Part shown: one piece after another, positions 1 through 7,449 of the stretch
How the letters are laid out: each line of letters starts with the position of its first letter
How positions within the stretch are numbered: the stretch's first letter is position 1
Assembly (NCBI GenBank): GCA_030611185.1
Contig: JAUWQG010000019.1
Span: forward strand, 1 to 11,194
Source: Nitrososphaerota archaeon
GTDB taxonomy: Archaea > Thermoproteota > Nitrososphaeria > Nitrososphaerales > Nitrosopumilaceae
Length of the DNA stretch: 11,194 nt
Direction: 5' to 3'
The notes under the pieces: generated by a model
Databases searched by the model: none
Told to the model about the DNA's origin: nothing
The model's input: only the letters and a program-made list of their open reading frames with translations
Program-made: the position numbers and the translations under genes

Positions 1-1718
1 AAATCAGTTACTTCTCCTTCGCCACCTTCATCTAGTGCATAGTCATCCCAATGAATAATATCATCTAACATTCCATTAAATCCATTAATTGCACTGTCAT
101 CTTGTGCGCCTACATAGATATTGCCGCTAAGAATAAGGGTACCAGATCCACCGTTGGTGTCTGTATCCTCTAAACTACCATCAACATACAGTTGGCAATC
201 ATTCTCACCAGGCATTATACCTACAAAATGATGCCATGAGTCATCCTTGTAGTTTACTGTACTAGTACAAATTGCCTCTTGGCCAGAAGAACCCGCGTCT
301 AGTTCATATACAAAATATCCATTTGAGTCTAAAAATATTTTTAGGTAATCATTTCCATTGCTGGTTTCTCCAAAATATATTATCTGATCATTTGAGGGCC
401 CTGTACTATAAGCATGAAACCATCCAGATGTAGTGGCAGGACTAGTATCAAGATCAATGTTGTCATCAATCAGTATTGATGCAAATTGATTCCCTGAAAA
501 TGCATATGCGCCTGCGCCTTGATGACCTGTAGAAACCCATGCAGGTCTATTTGAATCAATACCCAAAGTCATTACAGTATTGGTGGTTGTATCTAATGGC
601 GAGTCTAGATCAGTTTCAAAATGATATGACATTGTTTCACTATCAGTTCCGCTATGCATCAAACTTTCAGGCATGGGACTGCTAACATATCGAAGAATCA
701 CATCCCAACCTCCATCAGGAATATTGACTGTTACATTCACATCGCTATTGGTATAAAAAATTGCCTTTGTTAAATTAAAATCAATTATATCACCCACATT
801 GTCTTCCGGTGAAGCGGAAAACATTTGTCGCTCTCCCAATGAATCAAAATTTTCTTTGTGGAACATCAAAACATCATCAGGTGAAGATGCGGATGTCAAA
901 AATTTGCTCACCAAAGAACTGCCACTCTCTTCAGCAAATTGAATTATTAGAACCTCTACTTCTTTACTAACAGTATTTCCTTGCACTCCGTTTAAAATAC
1001 TTGCATCAAATCTAATTTTATCTTCGTCATCTCCTGAGATTCTATATGACCATTCAAAAATTGCGGTTTCTCCTTTTTCTAGAACTGGGTGTGGGTCAGG
1101 AGTTGAACCTTCAAATTCTGCTAATGCCCCTAAAGAAGTTACATTAAGAATTGGTTGAATGTTTGTGTAAATTGTGTTTTGAGTGGAATTGTTTGTGACT
1201 GATAATAGGATTGTTGATTTAAAGTTAGTTGGAACTGCCTCAGGTAATGCAAATAATTGCAAATGGAGTGGTTCAGTTGATGCATTTACAGAAAATTCTT
1301 TTGTGGTTCCCCTATCAGTAACTAGTTTCATTTTATAAGATTCAGTTTGTAATGCTGTAAAAGGTATGGCCTGAAGAATATTCTTCACAGTACTTCCAGT
1401 AGTCACAGTACTGTTCAAATCAAATCGGTAGACCTGGTCTACCCCCGTTACATTTTCCACCCATAATCTAGTAAAAGATACTGGAATGTCTCCAGAATTA
1501 TGTATATCTAAATTAATTTTATTATTTTCTATTGTTAATTTTGAAATATCAAAGGATTCTTTTTTTCTGTTTTCTCTTTCTTGATCAGCTGCAAAAACAT
1601 TTTGTGAGAAACTCTCAAATAAATTCATACTATAAGTTAGATAGCTAGCAGCTGTAATGATAACTATTAAAAAAAACACCCCTCCAACAACAGTAGTTAA
1701 AGCTCTTCTTTGTTTCAT
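1..1718 (-). CDS. Pilin-like surface protein with LamG (concanavalin-like) domain, C-terminus cut by window
   Basis: At least 572 residues, open to the left edge with no stop, so the gene continues outside. It starts at an ATG whose ATGA overlaps the stop of the upstream pilin-like gene, implying translational coupling. The N-terminus reads MKQRRA then LTTVVGG followed by a hydrophobic stretch to about residue 30. This is a class III signal peptide, with predicted prepilin peptidase cleavage after A6. Residues ~55-250 are beta-rich with many N-glycosylation sequons, of the type seen in archaeal pilin and CARDB-like domains. Residues ~395-565 resemble a LamG/laminin G-like jelly roll: GAYAFSGNQFASI, then a WHHFVGIM strand, then CQLYVDG and an IYVGAQ strand. 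Such folds bind glycans or other extracellular ligands. Inference: an exposed adhesive minor pilin or tip subunit. The LamG call rests on motif recognition; the ligand is unknown. Confidence 0.82.
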   Translation of the reverse strand, partial: MKQRRALTTVVGGVFFLIVIITAASYLTYSMNLFESFSQNVFAADQERENRKKESFDISKLTIENNKINLDIHNSGDIPVSFTRLWVENVTGVDQVYRFDLNSTVTTGSTVKNILQAIPFTALQTESYKMKLVTDRGTTKEFSVNASTEPLHLQLFALPEAVPTNFKSTILLSVTNNSTQNTIYTNIQPILNVTSLGALAEFEGSTPDPHPVLEKGETAIFEWSYRISGDDEDKIRFDASILNGVQGNTVSKEVEVLIIQFAEESGSSLVSKFLTSASSPDDVLMFHKENFDSLGERQMFSASPEDNVGDIIDFNLTKAIFYTNSDVNVTVNIPDGGWDVILRYVSSPMPESLMHSGTDSETMSYHFETDLDSPLDTTTNTVMTLGIDSNRPAWVSTGHQGAGAYAFSGNQFASILIDDNIDLDTSPATTSGWFHAYSTGPSNDQIIYFGETSNGNDYLKIFLDSNGYFVYELDAGSSGQEAICTSTVNYKDDSWHHFVGIMPGENDCQLYVDGSLEDTDTNGGSGTLILSGNIYVGAQDDSAINGFNGMLDDIIHWDDYALDEGGEGEVTD

Positions 1719-2173
1719 GGCCCCATAACATAAGTTTGGTATATAGATCCTTTTTCAGTAGTAACTGAAACTTGTATAGGATCAGTTGATGTCCAATTAT
1801 ATTTAATAACTTTAGAGAAATCATCGTTCTGTACAATTCCACCGTTTGTGATAATCAAATCAGTTTTATCGATAGAATTATCCAATGTTATTCTAGTTAC
1901 ATTCAACCCATTATTTCCAACATTACTCATTGTCAAATTAAGGAATTTATTCGGAATGTCCGTTTTGTTTCCAAACCAAACATGTTCAATTACTAAAAAT
2001 TCGTTTAGTTTGTTTACACCCTCTGTGTAAACTGTGTTCAGTTCATGTTGTTCATCTGCAAAAATACTGTTTGACCACGCAGTTAACATGCTTCCCATAA
2101 TAGCTACTGCAGAAAGTAAAATTCCGGTTGACACTACAGTAGCTAACGCTCTTCGTTTGGCATGCTTACCCAT
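1715..2173 (-). CDS. Small pilin-like protein with class III signal peptide
   Basis: 152 residues. The start MGKHAKRRA then LATVVSTG leads into a hydrophobic helix to about residue 33, the class III prepilin layout, with predicted cleavage after A9. The mature part is short and beta-rich, with a motif (residues ~79-99, LTMSNVGNNGLNVTRITLDN) typical of archaeal pilin beta domains. A similar strand pattern occurs just after the signal region of the next gene, so the two are probably paralogous at the N-terminal end. Four N-glycosylation sequons are visible (N69, N79, N91, N126), as expected for a surface protein. It precedes the LamG pilin with an ATGA overlap and follows the membrane protein after 74 bases. 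Likely a minor pilin; exact role unknown. The ATG has no clear ribosome binding site. Confidence 0.82.
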   Translation of the reverse strand: MGKHAKRRALATVVSTGILLSAVAIMGSMLTAWSNSIFADEQHELNTVYTEGVNKLNEFLVIEHVWFGNKTDIPNKFLNLTMSNVGNNGLNVTRITLDNSIDKTDLIITNGGIVQNDDFSKVIKYNWTSTDPIQVSVTTEKGSIYQTYVMGP

Positions 2174-2247
2174 ACTAAAAAATCAAAAAATTCAATATTA
2201 TCAATCGAGGTGTATTTTCAAAAACTTACATTGCACAATTAGGCACA
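2174..2247 (-). promoter_or_regulatory. Spacer with possible promoter for the pilin-like pair
   Basis: A 74-base gap inside the left arm. On the minus strand GATAATATT (around 2195-2203) lies about 22-30 bases before ATG 2173, a fair TATA position, and two T6 runs sit between it and the start. The T runs may also end transcripts from the membrane protein gene. No Shine-Dalgarno precedes the ATG, so an internal leaderless promoter is plausible but unproven. Confidence 0.35.
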
Positions 2248-3069
2248 TCAATTATGCCCAGAGCAGGTCTTACCACAAGCTGGGCACGAATTATCATCAG
2301 ATACCTCCTTAAACAAGCCTATTTGATTTGAGAGAGCAAATGCAAACATTGCATATGTCCATAAGAACAATACCTCTGCCAAATGACCAGGATAGTAGAT
2401 ATTTTGAAGAGACAAAAAGAGAACGCTGTTATCGCCTATAATCTGGGTAATTATGCCTAAACATAGAAGAGATATCATAAAATTTACTCCACCCTTAAAA
2501 AATAAAATAACTCCAATCAACGCTGGAATCAAAATAATTGAATCCAGGAGTGGGTATGCTAAGAGCACTAGGAAATTACCATTAACTGAATCTGATCCAG
2601 AATCTACAATCATCATCAAAGATGGAATTAATAACGAAATTGAAATTAAGGATATTCCAACAACCATTTTTTTTGAAATTTGTTTTGCAAATGGTTTTAA
2701 ATAAAAAACAAGAGATGCAAAAAATAACTGGTAGCCAGTAATATAGAAAAAATCATCTGCATATTCCCATGCATCCACACCTAATACCACGTCATATAGA
2801 ACATCAACAGTTTCTGCACAAAACCAATATGCTGAAAACAACATGAATAAAATCCATGCCTTTCCATGATTGCCTTTTATCCCATATTTTGAAACCATGA
2901 AAAATGAAAAAAACATTACAGTGCTAGATAGAATAATTGAAATCCAATGTGTTGCATTTTCAGCTACCTCTTGTCCAATAAAATTAGCCACTAAAATAAT
3001 TGCAGTTATTCCCAATAAAGTAAAAAGAAGATACTCCTGTACATCAAATTTTTGATAGAATAATTGCAA
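2248..3069 (-). CDS. Polytopic membrane protein with C-terminal CxxC-x3-C-x2-H cluster
   Basis: 273 residues when started at TTG 3069, which has a good ribosome binding site (GAGGT, spacer six) overlapping the end of the MoxR gene. An ATG at 3165 would give 305 residues but overlaps MoxR by 92 bases and adds a non-hydrophobic leader, so I prefer TTG. About eight membrane segments are visible (near residues 12-30, 42-61, 70-90, 108-126, 134-155, 165-190, 195-220, 228-247). The stretch around residues 84-120 (AETVDVLYDVVLG, then YADDFFYITGY) resembles the integral-membrane sensor regions found ahead of bacterial and archaeal signalling enzymes, but no output domain follows. The cytosolic-looking tail ends with C262, C265, C269 and H272, a plausible zinc or other metal site. 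Function unknown. Its place between MoxR and the pilins suggests a membrane partner or sensor for this system. Confidence 0.78.
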   Translation of the reverse strand: MQLFYQKFDVQEYLLFTLLGITAIILVANFIGQEVAENATHWISIILSSTVMFFSFFMVSKYGIKGNHGKAWILFMLFSAYWFCAETVDVLYDVVLGVDAWEYADDFFYITGYQLFFASLVFYLKPFAKQISKKMVVGISLISISLLIPSLMMIVDSGSDSVNGNFLVLLAYPLLDSIILIPALIGVILFFKGGVNFMISLLCLGIITQIIGDNSVLFLSLQNIYYPGHLAEVLFLWTYAMFAFALSNQIGLFKEVSDDNSCPACGKTCSGHN

Positions 3070-3073
3070 GAAT

Positions 3074-4360
3074 TTACCTCGCAATCTGTTCAAGGAATTC
3101 TTGTACAGGTTTGGATGCAGACATACTCTCAAGATTTTTCTTGATGGATTCAACGATGGTGACATGGGCTTTTCCGTAGATATCTTTTAGAATTCTGTTT
3201 AGGAATTCTGGCTCGTCATAACAGTCAGCAAGAGTTCGATTATAGTCTTCCATCAATCTTTGTTTTACTTTATTTAAATCTGGTTTTCCAATTTCCAATA
3301 GTGATTTTTCAATCGCTGTAATTATCAAGACCTTTGGATCATCACTGGTTTGAATTACACCCCAATCAACTGAATTTATGATTTTTCTAACTTCTTCTTG
3401 AACCTCAAAATCATCACTAGTCATTGCAACCAAAGTTTCATTTCCTGCATCTATTGGAGATACCCCGTCAGCAATTATTCGTGCCCAATTCGCCAAATCT
3501 CCCACAGATGGACCATAAGGCAAATCACCATTTTTGTATTCTTGACGTAGTTTTGCGGCCACATGTACAATGTTAGCTGCAATTTCTCGCTGAATACCTG
3601 ATCTTTCTACTAGCAGATTGATTTCTTTTTCATCAATATGATCAGCTACACTCATGTAATCAAAATTTAACCAAACACTCATTCTTCGTCTAAAAGCAGC
3701 GTTTAGGGGTTTAGTTCCAGTGAATTCAGATGAAAAAGGGTTCATGCTAATAATCATGTATGCATCTTTGTGACGATTGATAAGCTCATTATCTTTTTCA
3801 TTTAATACCATGTGTCCCCTTGTATCTAAAATAGGATTTAATTTTGTTGCAACATCCTGCTTCATCATGTTTGCCTCATCAAGGTAAAGAATTCCACCGA
3901 ATCTACACCAAGAAGTAATAATTCCATCAATCCAATTTTCTTTTCCCAATCCAATATACCTACCAAATAAATCATAAGCTGAGGTTTGTAAACCACAGTT
4001 AATTTCCCACAATGGAAGTTGAGTTAATTCAGCTACAAGGTAGACGATGTGTGTTTTACCCGTACCACTAGGTCCAATACATGCACATTGTTTGAAATAA
4101 CCCAAGGATCTAACGATTCTTTCAACATAATTGTCTCCCTTGTCATAATAAGGTGGAGTGTCAGTAGGAATCAACTCTTGCATGTCTGCCGGGAAATCAA
4201 AATTATCTGGATTTATGTATCTTTTAATATCATATTGATGTAATTTTGTAGAATCTACTTTCTTATTTTTTGAGAAATTAATTTTTAGACTAAAAGCATC
4301 ATTATCAATTCGTGAAGTCTGATGATTCTTAACACTACCTTCAGAATTACTTGAAATCAT
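3074..4360 (-). CDS. MoxR/CbbQ-type AAA+ ATPase
   Basis: 428 residues. Walker A is GPSGTGKT at 96-103. Walker B is GGILYLDEA with D161-E162. Sensor 1 is MIISMNP with N207. An arginine-finger region FRRR lies at 223-226, and a lid motif PSVGDLANWARI near 284 matches the SPR-like lid of NorQ/CbbQ proteins. The C-terminal ~100 residues are helical and specific to this group. Known MoxR members act as ring-shaped chaperones that, with a VWA protein, insert cofactors into or activate enzyme complexes (CbbQO on Rubisco, NorQD on nitric oxide reductase). Here the matching VWA protein is the second gene of the opposite arm, and the neighbours are pilus genes. Inference: it remodels a pilus or envelope complex. 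The family call is firm; the substrate is unknown. It is first in a minus-strand cluster whose next gene starts four bases after its stop. No ribosome binding site precedes the ATG, consistent with a leaderless transcript. Confidence 0.9.
   Translation of the reverse strand: MISSNSEGSVKNHQTSRIDNDAFSLKINFSKNKKVDSTKLHQYDIKRYINPDNFDFPADMQELIPTDTPPYYDKGDNYVERIVRSLGYFKQCACIGPSGTGKTHIVYLVAELTQLPLWEINCGLQTSAYDLFGRYIGLGKENWIDGIITSWCRFGGILYLDEANMMKQDVATKLNPILDTRGHMVLNEKDNELINRHKDAYMIISMNPFSSEFTGTKPLNAAFRRRMSVWLNFDYMSVADHIDEKEINLLVERSGIQREIAANIVHVAAKLRQEYKNGDLPYGPSVGDLANWARIIADGVSPIDAGNETLVAMTSDDFEVQEEVRKIINSVDWGVIQTSDDPKVLIITAIEKSLLEIGKPDLNKVKQRLMEDYNRTLADCYDEPEFLNRILKDIYGKAHVTIVESIKKNLESMSASKPVQEFLEQIAR
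3076..3080 (-). promoter_or_regulatory. Ribosome binding site deciding the TTG start at 3069
   Basis: On the minus strand the sequence GAGGT lies six bases before TTG 3069, inside the last codons of the MoxR gene. It is one of the few clear Shine-Dalgarno sites in the window and supports coupled translation of the membrane protein. Confidence 0.55.
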
Positions 4361-4451
4361 GAAATTTATTCATTCTAAATAGGTTAAACAAAAGAGATGT
4401 ATTGTCATGCTACAGACAGGCTGTTAATTACCAATAACTTCGATATTAGTC
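4361..4451. promoter_or_regulatory. Divergent promoter region of the two arms
   Basis: This 91-bp spacer separates the MoxR and SecB-like-domain genes and must hold both promoters. On the plus strand TTAATTA (4424-4430) lies 22-28 bases before ATG 4452, the correct distance for a TATA box of a leaderless archaeal transcript; no Shine-Dalgarno is present. On the minus strand a weaker AT-rich candidate (TTTAACCTATTTA) lies about 16-28 bases before ATG 4360. A perfect 9-base hyphenated palindrome, ACAG-G-CTGT (4416-4424), abuts the plus TATA candidate and could be an operator or part of the BRE position. Box assignments are by eye. Confidence 0.5.
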
Positions 4452-4997
4452 ATGAATCATGAGATAGAAGTATCTAATTTAATGTTCAATAAGACCTCAA
4501 ATGAAGAAATTAATTTTAAAAAATATGACATTAATGTTGACCTTGAAGAGGAATCAAGTAATGAAGAGAAAACAGTTCTAAAATATTCTCTTGACTTAAC
4601 TTCAAATCCAAAAAATTCAGTCATAAACATCAGTGGAAACACCACACTAAGTGGAGAGCAATCAGAAATTGAGAAATTTCTAAAACAAGAAAATGAAAAA
4701 ACTCCCGAAGTTGTATCTTTAATTTATCAAGAATTATTTCCTTTAATGTATATTATATCAAAAAACATGAAAATCCCATCACCGGCTCATACAATATCTC
4801 AAAATAATGTTGGAGAAGCCATACAACAAACTGAAAAACAAGACAACATTAATGAAAAACCTCTAGATACTCAACCATCTGAAAGTGTTAAGGAGGTAAA
4901 TGAAAATGATCAATCAACAGAAGGATCACATGAAGCTGAAATTAAAAGTACAGAATCAGATGTAAAAGAAGAACAAAATAACGAAAACAAAACTTAA
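4452..4997 (+). CDS. Acidic protein with possible SecB-like domain and disordered tail
   Basis: 181 residues in two parts. Residues ~1-115 look folded: alternating beta-type strands (IEVSNLMFNK, YDINVDLEEES, TVLKYSLDL, SVINISGNTTL), a short helix (EIEKFL), then helical IYQELFPLMYIISKNMKI ending in PSPAHTI. This order, especially the LFP-type helix followed by a proline-rich strand, resembles the SecB export-chaperone fold, but this is pattern recognition only. Residues ~116-181 are low-complexity, rich in E, N, Q, S and K, and likely disordered. It lacks a signal peptide and membrane segments, so it is probably cytosolic. It is the first gene of the right arm, nine bases before the VWA gene, so it may be a partner of the MoxR-VWA pair. 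The ATG has no ribosome binding site and probably begins the transcript. Function not assigned. Confidence 0.72.
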   Translation: MNHEIEVSNLMFNKTSNEEINFKKYDINVDLEEESSNEEKTVLKYSLDLTSNPKNSVINISGNTTLSGEQSEIEKFLKQENEKTPEVVSLIYQELFPLMYIISKNMKIPSPAHTISQNNVGEAIQQTEKQDNINEKPLDTQPSESVKEVNENDQSTEGSHEAEIKSTESDVKEEQNNENKT

Positions 4998-5006
4998 TGA
5001 TGATAA

Positions 5007-6566
5007 TTGCAACAAACATTTCTTGATATAATTTATAAAATTTTTTACGATACTGCACAAAGAGATTTCAAAGATGTTAGATTACTGTTATCTGAAAAAT
5101 TTTTCTTTCCCTCAATTCAATTTGAACCAAAAATAGAAGTAAGAATACCAATTCCAAAAAAAACGGATAATGGCATAATATATTCAGGTTATTTATTCAA
5201 AGACTCGCCACAAGAATTAATCATTGCATGGAGTTATTTTTTAGCAACAGTTTATCATCTAGCAGCTCACATTGCTGTATCAAATTATTCACTATACAAT
5301 AAGTGGATTGAGAATAAAACTCCACAGATATTTTGGAGGGTGATTGACTTTATTGAAGATGAAGCCGTTGAGCGATATCTTTTATCAACCAATCCAGATG
5401 TTTGGGACAATCTTTCTAGAATCAGAAACAATCATGATCAATACAACAGATTTAATAAAACAGAATCCAAATTCACACTCAATATAGGCTCAAAAACAAT
5501 TAATTCAATTAAACAAGAAATGAGCAATGAAGAACTCATAAGTTTTGATAAAGAGCACCAAAATAATTTGCTAAGGTGGGCATCAGAATTATATAAAAAT
5601 CGACAGATTTTACATGATGATGCTCCATCATATTATGAACAACATAATTCCAAACAATCATTAATTTTACCAAAAAATCATATGGAATTTTTACCTTCAG
5701 GAAAATTTGAAAATACTATTAAAAAATTAAATTTTTTATATCTTGAAGAGAAAGACAGAATTGAAAATATTTTACATAAAATTCGTAAGGACGTTGTAGG
5801 ATTAAATTTTGACGAAATAATTGTTCCAAGTGAAGATATTTATGAATATTTTAAACTCAAAGAAAAAAATAAAAAAATATTAAAAAAGATTAGAGAGCAA
5901 ATCAGAACTGTGTATAACAATGCCGAAGACCCTCAATCGAATTATTATGGTGAAATAGATATGGAAATGGCAATTCAAGCAATTGCTAGTAATTCTCAAG
6001 ATTATGCAGAGGTTTTTAATAAATCAGAAGAGCAAAGAATTGAAGAAACATGGGCAATACTAATTGATAATAGTGCAAGTTTAAAATTACGATTTGAGCA
6101 GGTCAAAGATTTCATGCTTTGTCTTGCAGAAGCATCTGATGAATTAACAGGACCGGCAGGTTCATGGGGCCTTTATAGTTATGATCAAAAATTTTCCATA
6201 TTAAAAGATCATAAAGGAAAATACAATCAAGATGCCAAAGCAAGATTTGGAGGTTTGCATAGTGGTGGTCTTTCCTATACACCTGATGCCATTTTATTAG
6301 CAGGAAGAATGCTTTCAAGTAACCCTGCAGATTTAAAACATCTTTTTGTCTTTACTGATGATTTTCCCACAGGATTATGGAATTATGACCAAAAACTATC
6401 CCTTGCGATTAAACAAGTAGAAAGAATGGGTGTGGATGTAATCGGAATTGGCTTATCACCAAATATTTCAAAGTATTTTTCTGATTCATGTTGGGGAGTA
6501 AATATACGAGATTTAGTGGATAAATTTGTAAGAATTTATCGTATGAAATCTTCTAGATCCTTGTAA
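5007..6566 (+). CDS. CbbO/NorD-type von Willebrand factor A protein
   Basis: 519 residues. The C-terminal VWA domain (about 345-510) has a complete MIDAS metal site: DNSAS at 354-358 (DxSxS), T425 in GGLSYTPD, and D451 in FVFTDD. The N-terminal half is helical and holds HLAAHIA (84-90) and FIEDEAVERYL (115-125). This matches the H...ED-x-R/V-E pattern of NorD, CbbO and CobT-like proteins. The pre-VWA segment GEIDMEMAIQAIA (315-327) also fits that family. Known members couple a MoxR ring to its substrate through the metal site. The TTG start is preceded directly by an in-frame TAA, so no longer form is possible; a weak GATGAT is the only upstream site. Its AAA+ partner is very probably the gene ending at 3074 on the other strand. 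Downstream pilin and secretion genes suggest a pilus-related client, which is inference. Confidence 0.88.
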   Translation: MQQTFLDIIYKIFYDTAQRDFKDVRLLLSEKFFFPSIQFEPKIEVRIPIPKKTDNGIIYSGYLFKDSPQELIIAWSYFLATVYHLAAHIAVSNYSLYNKWIENKTPQIFWRVIDFIEDEAVERYLLSTNPDVWDNLSRIRNNHDQYNRFNKTESKFTLNIGSKTINSIKQEMSNEELISFDKEHQNNLLRWASELYKNRQILHDDAPSYYEQHNSKQSLILPKNHMEFLPSGKFENTIKKLNFLYLEEKDRIENILHKIRKDVVGLNFDEIIVPSEDIYEYFKLKEKNKKILKKIREQIRTVYNNAEDPQSNYYGEIDMEMAIQAIASNSQDYAEVFNKSEEQRIEETWAILIDNSASLKLRFEQVKDFMLCLAEASDELTGPAGSWGLYSYDQKFSILKDHKGKYNQDAKARFGGLHSGGLSYTPDAILLAGRMLSSNPADLKHLFVFTDDFPTGLWNYDQKLSLAIKQVERMGVDVIGIGLSPNISKYFSDSCWGVNIRDLVDKFVRIYRMKSSRSL

Positions 6567-6733
6567 ATTTTTGTATGTAGTTTGATGATACTTGGAATAA
6601 TTTTAATAAATATCCTTTAAATCCATAAAATTATTAGATATGTTGAATAATTTTTAGATGCGTTTTATTATTGTCTGTTCAAAAATATTACACATTAGAT
6701 GCTATAACCTCATACAGTGTTTTTTTAGTAATA
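6567..6733 (+). promoter_or_regulatory. Intergenic region with likely pilin promoter
   Basis: A 167-base AT-rich spacer. TATAAC at 6703-6708 lies 26-31 bases before ATG 6734, well placed for a leaderless transcript, and no Shine-Dalgarno precedes that ATG. A second TATA-like TTTAAAT sits near 6616-6622 and could drive a longer leader. The T-rich stretch after the VWA stop could end part of the upstream transcript. An independent promoter fits a structural subunit needed in much greater amount than its assembly proteins. Confidence 0.45.
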
Positions 6734-7387
6734 ATGAAAAACCACGTTTTCGCAAAGAGAAAAGGTATCAGTACAGTATTAACCACTGTAATTATTCTGG
6801 TAGCTTCTGTAGTACTCGGATCTGGTGTAGTTTTGTATGGAACAAGTATGTTCCAAACAGTTGCCCAGCAAGAGAGTGTAGAAGTACAAGGAATTCAGCT
6901 CTGGGTAAATGCTACTGATGCCGCAGGTGATGCGTGGGGAGCAGCAGGTGTTAGAAACGACGGTGACAAGATTTTATCTGTAGACACCATTTCTATCAAA
7001 GGCAAAACAGTACCATTTTCAAATTGGTATTTTGACCAAGATCAAACTAGAGTTACTGTAGGAAACTTCCAAAGCCAGTTTATTCATGAAGGAAGTGCAG
7101 GTGCAGGAACTCTAATGAATGATTCTACATCTGTTGATGCAGTAGCATGTGCCAATCCAGCAACAACATTGTCAATTGACTTTGATGGTGGTGATGCAGG
7201 AGAGCCAACGTTATGTCTATCACAAGGTTCAGGCCCAGTTGGACTTAATCCGGGAGAAAGAACAATCGTTTACTTCCAAATGGCAAACGGGACATTGACT
7301 ACTCTTGATGCAGGTGCTTCAACAACGTTGAACATATTTGCAGGAGAAGCAGGCGCTCCCCTAAGTACAATCATCGCAAACCCATAG
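6734..7387 (+). CDS. Major pilin candidate with class III signal peptide
   Basis: 217 residues from ATG 6734. A TTG-like start 63 bases upstream would put 21 residues, including a second hydrophobic run, before the basic motif and is unlikely. The N-terminus MKNHVFAKRKG then ISTVLTTVIILVAS is a textbook archaeal class III signal: basic KRKG, predicted cleavage after G11, then a long hydrophobic helix to about residue 35 for filament packing. The mature part is Gly/Ala/Thr-rich and beta-rich, with two cysteines (C139, C161) that could form a disulfide bridge and sequons at N59, N129 and N185. Its base composition is visibly richer in G and C than the flanking genes, often a sign of high expression. 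Own promoter and a T-rich tail follow the same logic. It lies directly before the assembly ATPase. It lacks recognisable archaellin features beyond the signal, so a pilin is preferred over an archaellin. Confidence 0.85.
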   Translation: MKNHVFAKRKGISTVLTTVIILVASVVLGSGVVLYGTSMFQTVAQQESVEVQGIQLWVNATDAAGDAWGAAGVRNDGDKILSVDTISIKGKTVPFSNWYFDQDQTRVTVGNFQSQFIHEGSAGAGTLMNDSTSVDAVACANPATTLSIDFDGGDAGEPTLCLSQGSGPVGLNPGERTIVYFQMANGTLTTLDAGASTTLNIFAGEAGAPLSTIIANP

Positions 7388-7434
7388 GGAGAGTGTAATT
7401 TTTTGTATCTCTCTTTATATTTTATTTTTATTTT
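7388..7434 (+). terminator. T-rich partial terminator after the pilin gene
   Basis: GGGAGAG is followed, after a T6-containing loop, by CTCTCTT, which can pair as a short stem. Long T runs to 7434 follow. Archaeal transcription ends at T-rich stretches, so this may let most transcripts stop after the pilin while some read into the ATPase gene. Confidence 0.45.
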
Positions 7435-7449
7435 GGAGAATGAAAATTG
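7435..7449 (+). promoter_or_regulatory. Ribosome binding site selecting TTG 7447
   Basis: GGAG at 7435-7438 is eight bases from TTG 7447. An ATG at 7440 is too close to this site and opens only a seven-codon frame, so TTG is the start of the ATPase gene. Confidence 0.55.

Noticed and set aside
3070..3165. Longer ATG start for the membrane protein
   Set aside because: It would overlap the MoxR gene by 92 bases with a polar leader; the TTG at 3069 has a good ribosome binding site and begins near the first helix.
3074..6566. Gas-vesicle GvpN or Rubisco/nitric-oxide-reductase activation cassette
   Set aside because: The AAA+ and VWA families fit, but no gas vesicle, Rubisco or nitric oxide reductase gene lies in the window.
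6671..6733. 21-residue N-terminal extension of the major pilin
   Set aside because: It would place a second hydrophobic stretch before the basic KRKG motif; ATG 6734 gives a normal class III signal length.
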